From NCBI RefSeq assembly GCF_009762775.1, contig NZ_CP046401.1, forward strand, positions 5,592,001-5,656,000: a DNA stretch of 64,000 bases, written 5' to 3'. This DNA is from Maribellus comscasis. Its GTDB lineage: Bacteria; Bacteroidota; Bacteroidia; Bacteroidales; Prolixibacteraceae. Position 1 is the first letter of the stretch. The number at the start of each line of letters is the position of its first letter. A program made the translations under genes and the position numbers. The notes beneath the pieces are model-generated. The model searched no databases and had not been told where the DNA came from. It saw only the letters and a list, made by a program, of their open reading frames with translations. Below are positions 1 to 9,732 of this stretch, one piece after another.

Positions 1-329
1 GCTTCAGCTTCAGTGTTCACTCTCCATAATTTTAAGTCGAACGCATTTTCGTTGGTCATCCAGTGTTCCAATTCCAAAGAATTTTCGGTTTCTTTAGCGG
101 CAAATTCTGCGAACATCGGTGTCACTGATAAGTTTTCTACTTTAATGTCAGCTTTTCCTGTTTCTGTTTTTGTTTCAATCATGGCCATTGCTATCTGATT
201 CAGACTGTTATTCTGCAAAACAGTTTTCCAGAATACCTGCGCATTAACTGTTATGCTTAATAAAACGAAACTTATTGCTACTGCCAGTGATTTTAAAATT
301 GCTTTCTGAACATTGTTTTTTGTTTTCAT
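1..329 (-). CDS. Secreted hypothetical protein, C-terminus cut by window edge
   Basis: An open frame runs leftward from an ATG at 327-329 to the window edge with no stop (109 codons seen). A good Shine-Dalgarno sequence (GGAGGA, complement of 338-343) sits just upstream of the ATG and fixes the start. The N-terminus begins MKTKNNVQKAILKSLAVAIS and continues with a hydrophobic stretch ending VNAQ, a typical signal peptide with cleavage after the Ala. The mature part starts with FWKTVLQNN and shows no domain I recognise. It is probably an exported protein of unknown role. The gene is read away from the sigma-factor gene at 708 and so does not belong to that operon. Confidence 0.6.
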   Translation of the reverse strand, partial: MKTKNNVQKAILKSLAVAISFVLLSITVNAQVFWKTVLQNNSLNQIAMAMIETKTETGKADIKVENLSVTPMFAEFAAKETENSLELEHWMTNENAFDLKLWRVNTEAE

Positions 330-707
330 GACTAAATCCTCCTGCGACGAAATGTTTTCTGTTTTTGTTTTCATTCTTAAGACGCCTGAAATTTTATTTC
401 GTTACATTTTAATAGAACTTTTTTTTAAAATGTATCTTGTTATACATTGTAGTATGTAATACATGTATTGAAAAATATGTTTTTGATGTATTTATTGTGA
501 GTATTATTTGAGCCGATTTTGTTGTTGTATACCGTTGTTTATGTGGGTGTTAAATTCGCTTTCTTTTTTTAGTCAAAATAACTTTTAATGAATTTATTTT
601 GCAGAAACTTACTTTATGATTTTTAGATTTAAAAATCTATGAATAATTTGCCGGGCTTTATTTAATTATTCTTGCGGACTTTAAAACTTAAACTATAACT
701 AAGATAA
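330..707. other. Divergent intergenic region, promoter region for the sigma-factor operon
   Basis: No gene is seen here. The stretch is very AT-rich and separates the leftward secreted-protein gene from the rightward sigma-factor gene. A possible promoter for the latter is TTTG (647-650), a 16-base gap, then TATTCTTG (667-674). That is one mismatch from the Bacteroidota -7 box TAnnTTTG, with a slightly short spacer, so the call is tentative. Confidence 0.4.
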
Positions 708-1295
708 ATGCCTGAAAGTTTTTTGCACGAGAAGATTTTGATTGATGGGTTGAGAGAAGGTAATTCGAAAATCTATGACTACCTTTTTCATTATTATTAT
801 TCGGGCCTGGTTATTTTTTCATATCGTTTGGTAGAAGATATGGATACGGCCGAAGATATCGTTCAGGATTTCTTTTTTCGTTTATGGTTTAACCGTGAAG
901 AGCTTGTTATACGGCAATCGCTCAAGAGCTATTTTTTTTCGGCGGTAAAAAACAGAAGTCTGGATTTTTTGAAAAGAAAAAAGATCGGAATCAGGATTGA
1001 AAAAGAATTGTCTTATGTACGGGCAGGAACGGGTAACGAGGAGCAAAATTTTTTGGTACAAGCCGAACTTGAAGAGCAGATCAAAATAGCAATAGAAAAA
1101 TTGCCTGAAAAGTGTAAAAAAGTTTTTCTAATGAACCGGTTTGAGGGAATGAAACCCGCTGAGATAGCAAAATATGAGAATATATCAGTGCGGACAGTTG
1201 AAGGACATATTGGCAAAGCCATACGTATCCTTCGAACGGAACTTGAGGCTTACCTCCCTTCAATTCTTCTGCTGATTCTGACAAAAGGACTTTAG
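708..1295 (+). CDS. ECF-type RNA polymerase sigma-70 factor
   Basis: A 195-aa sigma factor of the extracytoplasmic-function group. Region 2 is visible around residues 20-90, with the DMDTAEDIVQDFFFRLW core that contacts the -10 element and core polymerase. Region 4 lies around residues 130-180 (LPEKCKKVFLMNRFEGMKPA followed by a helix-turn-helix with SVRTVEGHI). Length and layout match the Bacteroidetes 'expansion family 1' ECF factors. The next gene is a FecR anti-sigma factor and the one after it a SusC transporter with an STN domain. The likely model, from known fec/sus systems, is release of this factor when the transporter binds its glycan, then transcription of susCD. The substrate cannot be read from the sigma factor itself. 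Confidence 0.93.
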   Translation: MPESFLHEKILIDGLREGNSKIYDYLFHYYYSGLVIFSYRLVEDMDTAEDIVQDFFFRLWFNREELVIRQSLKSYFFSAVKNRSLDFLKRKKIGIRIEKELSYVRAGTGNEEQNFLVQAELEEQIKIAIEKLPEKCKKVFLMNRFEGMKPAEIAKYENISVRTVEGHIGKAIRILRTELEAYLPSILLLILTKGL

Positions 1296-1413
1296 TAAAA
1301 TCATACACTTTTAAAAAGGATTTTCTCTCCATCTTTCCCGGATATTTAATTTTTTTTTGGATAGAGCGCGTATAAAGTGTTCGAACATCGTCATAGCTAA
1401 TAACGAACAAAAA

Positions 1414-2478
1414 ATGAAGGATTCAAAAAAGGATAAGAAAAAGGAAGAAACCTTGTTAAATAAGTATTTGGCAGGTACGGCTTCGGATGATGAATTAAGA
1501 CAGTTAAAGGTTTTGACAGAGTCTTCAGAGCCTTTAAAAAAAGATTTTGACAATTCAGAAAAGCTGCTTCGGCAAATCGCAGACCTGGAAATGATGAAAC
1601 AGGTGAATACCCATTCTGCTTTTGCAAAAGTAAAGGAGCGGTTGCAAAAAGCTCAGCAGAAAAAAGGATGGTTTTATTACTGGCAAAAGACGGCTGCAAT
1701 ACTTTTGCTCCCGCTGTTGTTGTTAAGTGTCCTCCAGTTTTTTGTAAAAAGCCCTCAACAATTGTTTAAAACCTCTGCTCAATTGGTTTATAATGACATA
1801 GAAACACCGTCAGGGCTTCGTTCTGTTTTTGAACTTCCAGATGGTACGAAAGTTTGGTTAAACGGGAATACAAAAATAAGGTATCCCCTGGCCTTCGAAG
1901 GAAATGAACGCAAAATCACGTTGGAAGGTGAAGCCTATTTTAAAGTAGCGCACGATAAAAGAAAACCTTTTATTGTGGATTTAGGAGAAATACATGTTCA
2001 GGCTGTTGGAACCGAATTTAATTGCCTGGCATATAAAAATGACAATCTGATAGAAACCACTTTAACAGAAGGTTCTGTTAAAATAAGCCGGATTCAGGAT
2101 GGTTTTTCCCAGGGAGAGTATATGTTAAAACCCGGGGAAACACTTAAATATGAGCCTTCATCAAATCGTTTTGTCCTTAAAAACGACGACATAGATAAAC
2201 ATGTCTCCTGGCGTTCCGGAAAATTTGTTTTTCGTAATGATCCGCTGGAAGACGTTTGCCAAAAACTGGGGAGATGGTTTAATGCTGATATAAAAATCGA
2301 AGATGAGGAATTAAAAGATTTTTCAATCACCGGAACTTTCGGAGATCAGGGATTAAACGAAATACTGGAGTTGATAACCATAACATCTCCAATTAATTAT
2401 AACATGGAAAAAAGAGAAATAAACGAAAATAATGAATATGAAACATTAAAGGTAAGCATACAAAGTAAAAGAAAATAA
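1414..2478 (+). CDS. FecR-family anti-sigma factor
   Basis: A 354-aa inner-membrane regulator. The cytoplasmic N-terminus (about 1-92) is charged and should hold the partner sigma factor. One transmembrane helix lies near residues 93-111 (AAILLLPLLLLSVL). The periplasmic FecR domain follows (about 125-215, with FELPDGTKVWLNGNTKIRYP and GEAYFKVAHD), then a C-terminal DUF4974-like domain (about 275-330) that in this family meets the STN domain of the transporter. The frame is open upstream to a TTG at 1357, but the ATG at 1414 gives the usual compact start (MKDSKKDKKK) and is preferred. It is very probably the cognate partner of the ECF factor at 708. Confidence 0.92.
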   Translation: MKDSKKDKKKEETLLNKYLAGTASDDELRQLKVLTESSEPLKKDFDNSEKLLRQIADLEMMKQVNTHSAFAKVKERLQKAQQKKGWFYYWQKTAAILLLPLLLLSVLQFFVKSPQQLFKTSAQLVYNDIETPSGLRSVFELPDGTKVWLNGNTKIRYPLAFEGNERKITLEGEAYFKVAHDKRKPFIVDLGEIHVQAVGTEFNCLAYKNDNLIETTLTEGSVKISRIQDGFSQGEYMLKPGETLKYEPSSNRFVLKNDDIDKHVSWRSGKFVFRNDPLEDVCQKLGRWFNADIKIEDEELKDFSITGTFGDQGLNEILELITITSPINYNMEKREINENNEYETLKVSIQSKRK

Positions 2479-2485
2479 AAAATAA

Positions 2486-2516
2486 AACCGGGAAGTGGTT
2501 CCAGCACATCCCGGTT
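2486..2516 (+). terminator. Stem-loop between fecR and susC (attenuator or terminator)
   Basis: AACCGGGA (2486-2493) pairs with TCCCGGTT (2509-2516) across a 15-base loop and is followed by AATTATT. The T-run is weak, so it may separate expression of the regulators from the transporter rather than stop it fully. Confidence 0.4.
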
Positions 2517-2573
2517 AATTATTAAGAAATACGCTCAGAAGAGCATAAGTCTAACTTAAAACAATTCAAATTT

Positions 2574-5500
2574 ATGAAAAAAAATTTATTCATGCGGCTT
2601 TGGTGTGCCTGCATTCCAAGTCGTAAAACTCTACTAATTATGAGATTTACATTGTTTCTGTTTTTCTTGTCGTTATTCCAAACGTTTGCTACAACAGGAT
2701 ATAGTCAGGATGCACGGGTCTCGCTCAATATAAAAAACAGCTCTGTGGGAGAAGTATTGAGAGATATCGAGGAACAAACAGATTATTTTTTTCTGTACAA
2801 CAATAAATTGGTTGATGTTAACAGGTTAGTAACTGTGAATTGTAAAGACAGGAAAGTAGAGAATGTCCTGGAGCAGATTTTTGACGGTACTGACGTTGAT
2901 TTTGTACTCAAAGACCGGATGATTGTATTAACAAATCAACTGGAGCAGCAGATTAAAGTAACAGGAAAAGTTACCGACTCAAACGGAGTACCGCTTCCGG
3001 GAGTAACCGTTTTGGTTCCGGGTACAACTATTGGTGCAGTCACAAATCCAGATGGTACATTTGAACTTGAAATACCTTCTAAAGCAGAGTCCTTAACTTT
3101 TTCGTTTATCGGATTAAAGACACAAGAAGTAGAATTAAATAACAGGACAAATATAGATGTTCAGATGGAAGAGGATGTTATTGGCTTGGATGAGGTGATA
3201 GCAGTAGGATACGGCGTAATGAAAAAAAGTGATTTGACTGGCTCTGTGCAAAGAGTTAACGCAGAACAATATGCTGCTCAACAAAATACAAGTATGATTG
3301 AAATGCTGAATGGTACTGTCGCTGGATTTAACTCAACGCAAGGAACTTCTGCGGCAGGAGGAGGCTCTATGGAAGTGAGGGGGCCAACATCTTTAGCCGC
3401 TGATACAAATCCTCTGGTCGTTTTGGATGGAGTTATATACAACGGTAATATTGGCGATATAAACCCTAATGACATTGAAAGTATTGACATTCTTAAGGAT
3501 GCAAGTTCCGCCGCTATCTTTGGTGCACGTTCAGCTTCAGGTATTTTAATTGTGACAACTAAACGTGGACAGACTTCAAAGCCAACAGTCAATTTTAGTA
3601 CAAAAATTGGAGTGACAGGCTTAACTCATCATATGCGCTCTCAGTCACCGGAAGAATACTTGCAGTCGCGCGGTGACTATTGGGCTGATGTGAATCAGGA
3701 TAAGCCAGACTATTATTATACCAACCCCAATAATCTGCCTGATGGTTTAGCTATCGAAGAATGGAAGAATTATGATGCTACACCGAGTGACGATGTTGTT
3801 CAGATGTGGTTTGACAGGATGGGCATGACTCAAATAGAGCTAGATAATTATAAGGCAGGAAAAACAGTAGATTGGTATGATCAGGTTTATCGAAATGGTT
3901 TGCGACAGGATTATGATCTCAGTCTTTCTGGCGGAACTGCATCATTAAAATATTATTGGTCGTTTGGATATACTGATAATGAGGGCGTAACTCTTGGAGA
4001 TGATTACAAGAATGTACGTTCTCGTGTAAATATTGATGCAGATGTGACAGATTTTTTAAAGGTCGGGGCGAACGTACAATATGCCGACCGTGATCAAAGC
4101 TCTCAAAGTACCAGTCTTGGAAATGCTATATCCGCAAGTCCTTATGGGAATATTTATGAAGAGGATGGCAAGACACTTACTTTCTATCCTCACGGTGATA
4201 ATACCTCTCTAAATCCACTATTGTACTATGAATATCGGGATAAACTCGATAAAACACAGACACTATTTGCAACAATCTTTGGTGAAATTAAATTTCCGTT
4301 TGGTATTTCATACAAGGTATCTTATGTAAATCGATATACATGGCGAAAAAATTATTATTTTGACCCAATAACTACTCCAAACGGTTTTTCCAATCAGGGA
4401 TACGGAAGCCGCGTTGAAAGTTCTTCATACGAATGGCAAGTAGACAATGTATTTAAATGGAAAAAGTCATTTGCAGGCATTCATGAATTTGATGCCACTT
4501 TTCTTATCAACGCAGAAAAATACCAATATTGGCAGAGTTCGCAGGAGAATTCTCAATTTGCTCCCAGTGGTGCTCTTTCATATCACGCATTACAAGCGGG
4601 GATAAGTCCAAATTTAAATGATAACGATCAGTACAGCACAGGAAATGCTTTAATGGCTCGTTTAAATTATTCCTTGATGGATAAATACATCCTAACAGGT
4701 ACCTGGCGTCGTGACGGATATTCTGCTTTTGGTCAGAAGCATCCATATGCTGAATTTCCTTCTGCTGCAGTTGGTTGGAGAATCTCTGAAGAGAATTTTT
4801 TTAACGTAAATTGGATTGATAACTTAAAAATGAGAATATCGTGGGGAGCAAACGGAAATAGGGCAGTTGGCAGGTATGATGCTTTAGCCAGATTAGGTAC
4901 TACAAAGTACATTTATGGGACCACTCTAGCAACCGGTGTTTATAGTAGTACAATGGCAAACAGTGATCTTCGCTGGGAGAGAACAGAGGCATTTAATTTT
5001 GGTATCGACTTTGGAATATTTAACAACGTGCTTTTTGGCTCCATGGAGTATTATGATATGACAACCAAAGATTTGTTGCTCAACAGATCTTTACCAAGGA
5101 TAATAGGGTACAGCAGTGTTGCAGCCAATCTAGGGGAGTTAGGTAACAGAGGGTTTGAGCTTACTCTGAATTCCACAAATGTTAACAAGTCAAATCTAAG
5201 GTGGAATTCAAATCTTGTTTTCTCTTTTAATAGAAACAAGATTAAACATCTATATGGTGAAATGATAGACGTTTTAGATGAGAACGGAAACGTAATCGGA
5301 CAACAAGAAGCAGATGATATTGGTAACGGATGGTTTATCGGTGAGTCGCTCGATCGGATATGGGACTACGAAATTCTGGGTGTTTGGCAACTTGGAGAAG
5401 AAGAAGAGGCTGCGGTTTATGGTAAACAGCCGGGGGATATGAAACTTAGAGATGTGAATGAAGACGGAATCTTAAATCCGACTGATGATAAAGTTTTTCA

Positions 5501-5963
5501 GGGATATAAAACCCCTCAATACCGTATTGGTTTTAGAAATGATTTTACCATTTTTAAGAATTTTGAAATTTCGGCTTTTATTAGAGCAGATCTTGGATAT
5601 TACGGTGTTAATAATTTGCACTTAAATTCAGGGGCGAATACTGATTTTGAACGCAGAAATCGTATGTACAGACCATACTGGACATATGATAATCCAATCA
5701 ACGATTATGCTCGATTGAATTCTGATACTGATTCTCCAGGTTTTAATTACTGGGGAAATCGTTCTTTTGTTCGGTTACAGGATTTATTAGTCTCTTACAA
5801 CATACCAAAATCAAAAATCTCAAAATATAAAATTCAGAACCTAAAGATTTTTGCAAGTTTTAGAAATTTGCTGACAATAACCGGGTGGGAGCATTATGAT
5901 CCTGAATCAGGTACTAATATGATGCCCATGTACACCAGTATAGGTATTGATATAAGTTTATAG
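2574..5963 (+). CDS. SusC/RagA-type TonB-dependent outer-membrane transporter with STN domain
   Basis: This 1129-aa protein imports oligosaccharides across the outer membrane together with its SusD partner. In order it has a long signal peptide (about 1-45), an STN domain (about 50-122, SLNIKNSSVGEVL onward), a carboxypeptidase-D-like beta domain (about 129-210, VTGKVTDSNGVPLPGVTVLV), the TonB plug (about 215-340), and a beta-barrel to the C-terminus. The SusC-family plug signature (NPNDIESIDILKDASSAAIF, then GARSASG) is clear. The STN domain is the signalling extension found in transporters that act through FecR/ECF pairs, which agrees with the two upstream genes. The substrate is unknown; the sulfatase downstream suggests a sulfated glycan. 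Confidence 0.96.
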   Translation: MKKNLFMRLWCACIPSRKTLLIMRFTLFLFFLSLFQTFATTGYSQDARVSLNIKNSSVGEVLRDIEEQTDYFFLYNNKLVDVNRLVTVNCKDRKVENVLEQIFDGTDVDFVLKDRMIVLTNQLEQQIKVTGKVTDSNGVPLPGVTVLVPGTTIGAVTNPDGTFELEIPSKAESLTFSFIGLKTQEVELNNRTNIDVQMEEDVIGLDEVIAVGYGVMKKSDLTGSVQRVNAEQYAAQQNTSMIEMLNGTVAGFNSTQGTSAAGGGSMEVRGPTSLAADTNPLVVLDGVIYNGNIGDINPNDIESIDILKDASSAAIFGARSASGILIVTTKRGQTSKPTVNFSTKIGVTGLTHHMRSQSPEEYLQSRGDYWADVNQDKPDYYYTNPNNLPDGLAIEEWKNYDATPSDDVVQMWFDRMGMTQIELDNYKAGKTVDWYDQVYRNGLRQDYDLSLSGGTASLKYYWSFGYTDNEGVTLGDDYKNVRSRVNIDADVTDFLKVGANVQYADRDQSSQSTSLGNAISASPYGNIYEEDGKTLTFYPHGDNTSLNPLLYYEYRDKLDKTQTLFATIFGEIKFPFGISYKVSYVNRYTWRKNYYFDPITTPNGFSNQGYGSRVESSSYEWQVDNVFKWKKSFAGIHEFDATFLINAEKYQYWQSSQENSQFAPSGALSYHALQAGISPNLNDNDQYSTGNALMARLNYSLMDKYILTGTWRRDGYSAFGQKHPYAEFPSAAVGWRISEENFFNVNWIDNLKMRISWGANGNRAVGRYDALARLGTTKYIYGTTLATGVYSSTMANSDLRWERTEAFNFGIDFGIFNNVLFGSMEYYDMTTKDLLLNRSLPRIIGYSSVAANLGELGNRGFELTLNSTNVNKSNLRWNSNLVFSFNRNKIKHLYGEMIDVLDENGNVIGQQEADDIGNGWFIGESLDRIWDYEILGVWQLGEEEEAAVYGKQPGDMKLRDVNEDGILNPTDDKVFQGYKTPQYRIGFRNDFTIFKNFEISAFIRADLGYYGVNNLHLNSGANTDFERRNRMYRPYWTYDNPINDYARLNSDTDSPGFNYWGNRSFVRLQDLLVSYNIPKSKISKYKIQNLKIFASFRNLLTITGWEHYDPESGTNMMPMYTSIGIDISL

Positions 5964-5986
5964 TTGAAACTTAAAAACGAAGAATA

Positions 5987-7762
5987 ATGAAAAAAATATT
6001 TAAATATACTTTGATCACCTTTTTAGCTTTATTGGCTATTTCGTGTAACGATGAGTGGCTAACACCAAAACCACTTTCAATTTTTGTGCCTGAAAGTATA
6101 TATATCGATAAAGCCGGGATGGATGCAGTTTTACTAACAATGCGTAAAAATCTTCGCCACGATTTTTATGGAGCTGCTAACGAACTAACGAATGAATTGA
6201 TAACCTCAGACCTGTGTGTGGCTGGCAATAAACAAACTTCTGCGACACATAATTTTTTCACTCAGGTAATGCCAACAGGAACAGGGCAGTACAATTTTTT
6301 TACCCATTGGGATGTCGGTTACAATCAAATCAGAAATGCCAACGTAGTAATTTCACGAATCGATGCGCCTGAATGGAGTAGTGAACAAGATAAAAATGAA
6401 ATTTTGGCAGAAGCCTATTTTCACAGGGCTTATTGGTATTACCGCTTGGTTCATCAGTTTGGTGATGTGCCTTTTCTGAATAAGGAATATACCGAACCCA
6501 AGATTGATTTTTATACACATTCCAGAAAAACAATCTTGAATAAGATTCAAAGTGATATGGAGTTCGCGGTTCAATGGTTACCTGAAGCAGTAGATCCAGG
6601 AAAGGTAAACAGGGCAGCTGGAAATCACCTGCTGGCAAAAGTTTATTTAGCAAACAGTGATTTTGATGGAGCAATTTCAGCAGCAAGTGCCGCCATTGAT
6701 GATGGAATTCATTCGCTTATGACAAACAGGTTTGGAAAATATGCTGGTGATGATAAGTATAATATAATATGGGATTTGCATCAAAAAGAGAATAAAAGTT
6801 TAGCAGAAAACAAAGAAGCTCTTTTGGTTTGTCAGGATAAGTATGGATATCCTGATGCAGAAGCAGGAGGGGGGACAACTTCTATGAGAAACTATGCGCC
6901 CTTATGGTGGCATCGTATTTATTTAAAAGATGCAGATGGTAAGGCTGCCTGTACTGATGCCCGTGGTGATCAGCAGGTTATAACGTGGGGCAGGGGAGTT
7001 GGCTATGCCAGACCTAGTAATTATGTAAACTATGAGGTGTGGGAAAATTGTAAGGCGGATTTAAGGCATGACACGGTGGTTAATTGGATGCCAATGGAAA
7101 AATTACTTCATAATAATCCCGAGTCGGCATATTATGGACAGCCAGTTACAAAAGATTATACAAATCCGATTGATACATTTCAGTCGTGGTTCCCATGGCC
7201 CTACTACAAAATTTACATTGAAGATGAAGAACGCCCGGATCAACCCTATGGTGGCCATAGCGACTGGTATGTTTTTCGATTGGCAGAAACCTATCTCCTT
7301 CGCGCGGAAGCATATGTGTGGAAAGGTGATATGGCCAGTGCTGCCTCCGACATAAATAAAATTCGGGAACGTGCTTTAGCTCCCCCAGTGGAATCCAGTG
7401 ATGTAAGTATTGAGTACATTTTAGATGAAAGAACTCGCGAATTGTATACAGAGGAACCAAGGAAATGCGAATTGACTCGTATTGCCTTTATCATGGCCGA
7501 TAACAATATGAATGGATATTCAATTGACAACTTTGACCAGGATAATTATTGGTTTGATCGGGTTCAGGATAAAAATAATTTTTATAATGTGGGTTATACA
7601 TGGGGTTCTAACGAATTTAAAATTGGAGCCTTTCACGTTCTTTGGCCTGTTCCTCAAGATGTAATTGATGATAATCAGGGCGGGACAATTAATCAGAATA
7701 CAGGTTATCCTGGTGTTGAAAATAATATTCCTCCGAAAACAGAAATTACAGAGGAAGATTAA
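5987..7762 (+). CDS. SusD/RagB-family surface glycan-binding lipoprotein
   Basis: A 591-aa lipoprotein that starts 23 bases after susC, so the two are co-transcribed. The signal peptide ends in a lipobox (LLAISC, Cys20). The helical TPR-like SusD scaffold is visible in ILAEAYFHRAYWYYRLVHQF and near the end in FRLAETYLLRAEAYVWKGDM followed by DINKIRERA, the SusD C-terminal signature. SusD proteins sit on the SusC barrel as a hinged lid and deliver the glycan. The length is usual for the family. It is followed by a strong terminator, so the core operon ends here or just before the sulfatase. Confidence 0.95.
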   Translation: MKKIFKYTLITFLALLAISCNDEWLTPKPLSIFVPESIYIDKAGMDAVLLTMRKNLRHDFYGAANELTNELITSDLCVAGNKQTSATHNFFTQVMPTGTGQYNFFTHWDVGYNQIRNANVVISRIDAPEWSSEQDKNEILAEAYFHRAYWYYRLVHQFGDVPFLNKEYTEPKIDFYTHSRKTILNKIQSDMEFAVQWLPEAVDPGKVNRAAGNHLLAKVYLANSDFDGAISAASAAIDDGIHSLMTNRFGKYAGDDKYNIIWDLHQKENKSLAENKEALLVCQDKYGYPDAEAGGGTTSMRNYAPLWWHRIYLKDADGKAACTDARGDQQVITWGRGVGYARPSNYVNYEVWENCKADLRHDTVVNWMPMEKLLHNNPESAYYGQPVTKDYTNPIDTFQSWFPWPYYKIYIEDEERPDQPYGGHSDWYVFRLAETYLLRAEAYVWKGDMASAASDINKIRERALAPPVESSDVSIEYILDERTRELYTEEPRKCELTRIAFIMADNNMNGYSIDNFDQDNYWFDRVQDKNNFYNVGYTWGSNEFKIGAFHVLWPVPQDVIDDNQGGTINQNTGYPGVENNIPPKTEITEED

Positions 7763-7789
7763 GTTAGTTTGGTTATTTAGTTAAATAAA

Positions 7790-7815
7790 AGGCCGCTTCT
7801 GAGGAGCGGCTTTTT
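7790..7815 (+). terminator. Rho-independent terminator after susD
   Basis: GCCGCT (7792-7797) pairs with AGCGGC (7805-7810) over a 7-base loop and is followed by TTTTT. It lies between susD and the sulfatase gene, whose ATG is only 26 bases further on. The sulfatase may therefore get only read-through transcription or use a promoter close to the hairpin. Confidence 0.8.
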
Positions 7816-7840
7816 CCCATATCCTGAGGTTTAATAAATT

Positions 7841-9334
7841 ATGAAGATTATGATTTTTATTGCATTTTTATCGATACTCTCTTCTTTTTTTAGTTGTGCA
7901 AAACAAGACATTGCTGACACGAAAATGCCGAAACAGCAAAAGCCCAACGTCCTTTTTATCTGTGTGGACGACCTTCGTCCGGAATTGGGGTGCTACGGCA
8001 AAACATACATTCATTCCCCAAACATTGATAAGCTGGCTGCTACGGGAGCTGTTTTTACCAATCAGTATGTGCAGGTTCCTACCTGTGGAGCTTCGCGTTA
8101 CAGCTTATTAACGGGGATGCTTCCAAAAACAGGGGGCCATTTAAGCAATGAAGCCTGCCACAATTTTATTTCAGGAAAACCTGAAACAGAAGAACCTGAA
8201 ACATTTATCCATCAATTAAAACGAAACGGATATTATACTGTGGGAATAGGAAAAATCAGTCATTATGTGGATGGTTTGTTGTATGGATACACCGAGCCGG
8301 TAGGCACAGAATACGAATTGCCACACAGTTGGGATGAAATGTTGCTTAATCCCGGGAAATGGGTTACCGGCTGGAACGCATTTTTCGGATATGCTGACGG
8401 CGGTAACCGGCAGAGCCTCAACCGCCAGGTAAAACCTTATGAAATGGGGAATGTGGGTGATTTGGGCTACCCCGATGGATTAACCGCTGAACTGGCAGTG
8501 GATAAGTTGGATGAGCTGGCGAAAAAAGAAGAACCATTCTTTTTGGCAGTGGGTTTTTTTAAACCGCATCTTCCTTTTAATGCCCCCAAAAAGTACTGGG
8601 ATATGTATGAAGAAAGTAAGCTGCCTTTGTCTCCCAATCCTTATATTCCTGAGAATGTAAACAAAGCCGGTTTGCATAGCAGTGGGGAGTTTAATGGGTA
8701 CAAACTGGGAGATGAGGAAGCCACTCTTGAAGGTCCGGTATCCGATGAATATGCCCGAAAATTAAGACATGCTTATTTTGCCTGTGTAAGTTATACCGAT
8801 GCCCAAATTGGAAAGCTGCTCGACGGGCTGGATAAATTGGGTCTGTCAGAAAATACAGTGGTTGTATTGTGGGGCGATCATGGCTGGCATTTGGGCGACC
8901 AGTTGGTGTGGGGAAAACATACCATTTTTGAACGGGCGCTGAGAAGTGCTTTTATCATCCGGGCCCCGGGAAAGACAGAAGGCAGAACCATCAGCAAAGT
9001 GGTTAGTACAGTGGATATTTATCCAACAATGCTGGATTTGTGTGATGTGGAAATGCCCCATGAAACGGATGGCAAAAGTATAGTGCCTTTGCTTGATAAT
9101 CGTGTAGCCAGTTGGACTGAAGCTTCATATGGCTATTTCCGCAACGGGATTTCTTTACGAACAGAAAGATACCGCCTTACAAAATATTTCAGAAATGCTA
9201 AACCAACAGTGGAATTGTATGATCATATTGCAGATCCAAATGAAACAAAAAATATTGCCGCAGAAAAACCGGAAATAGTGAAAAAATTAACCCCTCTCTG
9301 GGAGAAGGGTAATACCGGATTATACAATAAATAA
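7841..9334 (+). CDS. Sulfatase, iduronate-2-sulfatase-like (S1 family), lipoprotein
   Basis: A 497-aa type I sulfatase that should remove sulfate esters from a glycan. The N-terminus is a lipoprotein signal (SILSSFFSC, Cys19), placing it on the periplasmic or surface side. NVLFICVDDLRPELGCYG supplies the metal-binding Asp pair (about 43-44). The core motif CGASR at 82-86, followed by YSLLTG, fits the C-x-A-x-R form recognised by the radical-SAM maturase anSME, which turns the Cys into formylglycine; no maturase gene is in the window. LWGDHGWHLGD (about 343-353) and GKHTIFE give the remaining metal and sulfate ligands and match the iduronate-2-sulfatase branch. Its position behind susCD suggests a sulfated-polysaccharide locus. 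Confidence 0.93.
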   Translation: MKIMIFIAFLSILSSFFSCAKQDIADTKMPKQQKPNVLFICVDDLRPELGCYGKTYIHSPNIDKLAATGAVFTNQYVQVPTCGASRYSLLTGMLPKTGGHLSNEACHNFISGKPETEEPETFIHQLKRNGYYTVGIGKISHYVDGLLYGYTEPVGTEYELPHSWDEMLLNPGKWVTGWNAFFGYADGGNRQSLNRQVKPYEMGNVGDLGYPDGLTAELAVDKLDELAKKEEPFFLAVGFFKPHLPFNAPKKYWDMYEESKLPLSPNPYIPENVNKAGLHSSGEFNGYKLGDEEATLEGPVSDEYARKLRHAYFACVSYTDAQIGKLLDGLDKLGLSENTVVVLWGDHGWHLGDQLVWGKHTIFERALRSAFIIRAPGKTEGRTISKVVSTVDIYPTMLDLCDVEMPHETDGKSIVPLLDNRVASWTEASYGYFRNGISLRTERYRLTKYFRNAKPTVELYDHIADPNETKNIAAEKPEIVKKLTPLWEKGNTGLYNK

Positions 9335-9375
9335 AAATCCGCGACGTACTTTTCTGATCTGCAGTCGATTCGTAT

Positions 9376-9732
9376 TTATTGCTCTAGCTTTTTATCTTTT
9401 GTCATTGCATCAACCAGTACATCGATGGCAACGCCAAAAACTTCTTTTTCGGTTTCTTCATTAAGCAAAGGAATATTTACTTTTTGATTTACAAATTCAA
9501 CAACATTGTCTTTTATCAGTTGAATGTTTGCACCTTGTTCCGGATCAAATCCTTTGGCGGTATCTTCCAGAAAATCGAGATATTCCTCCGGGATTTCATC
9601 TTCCAGAATGTCGAGGACTTTGGTAACTGCTTTTTTAATGATAAAAAATTCAGCTTTTTCGCCAAGTACAGGCAGATTGACTTTTTCATTGATTTTGTTA
9701 GCAATGTAAACTACTTGTTCATTCGATAACAT
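9376..9732 (-). CDS. Hypothetical 118-aa protein with two internal repeats
   Basis: A small acidic, largely helical protein with no signal peptide. It is made of two related halves: IANKINEKVNLPVLGEKAEF (about 10-29) and FVNQKVNIPLLNEETEKEVF (about 81-100), each followed by an amphipathic helix ending in VLDILED or IDVLVDAM. The duplication suggests a two-lobed helical fold; I do not recognise a family. It is read opposite to the sulfatase and has no operon partner. Confidence 0.75.
   Translation of the reverse strand: MLSNEQVVYIANKINEKVNLPVLGEKAEFFIIKKAVTKVLDILEDEIPEEYLDFLEDTAKGFDPEQGANIQLIKDNVVEFVNQKVNIPLLNEETEKEVFGVAIDVLVDAMTKDKKLEQ

Noticed and set aside
1357..1413. A longer FecR starting from TTG.
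   Set aside because: The ATG at 1414 gives the family-like N-terminus; the extension is an unusual peptide with a non-ATG start.
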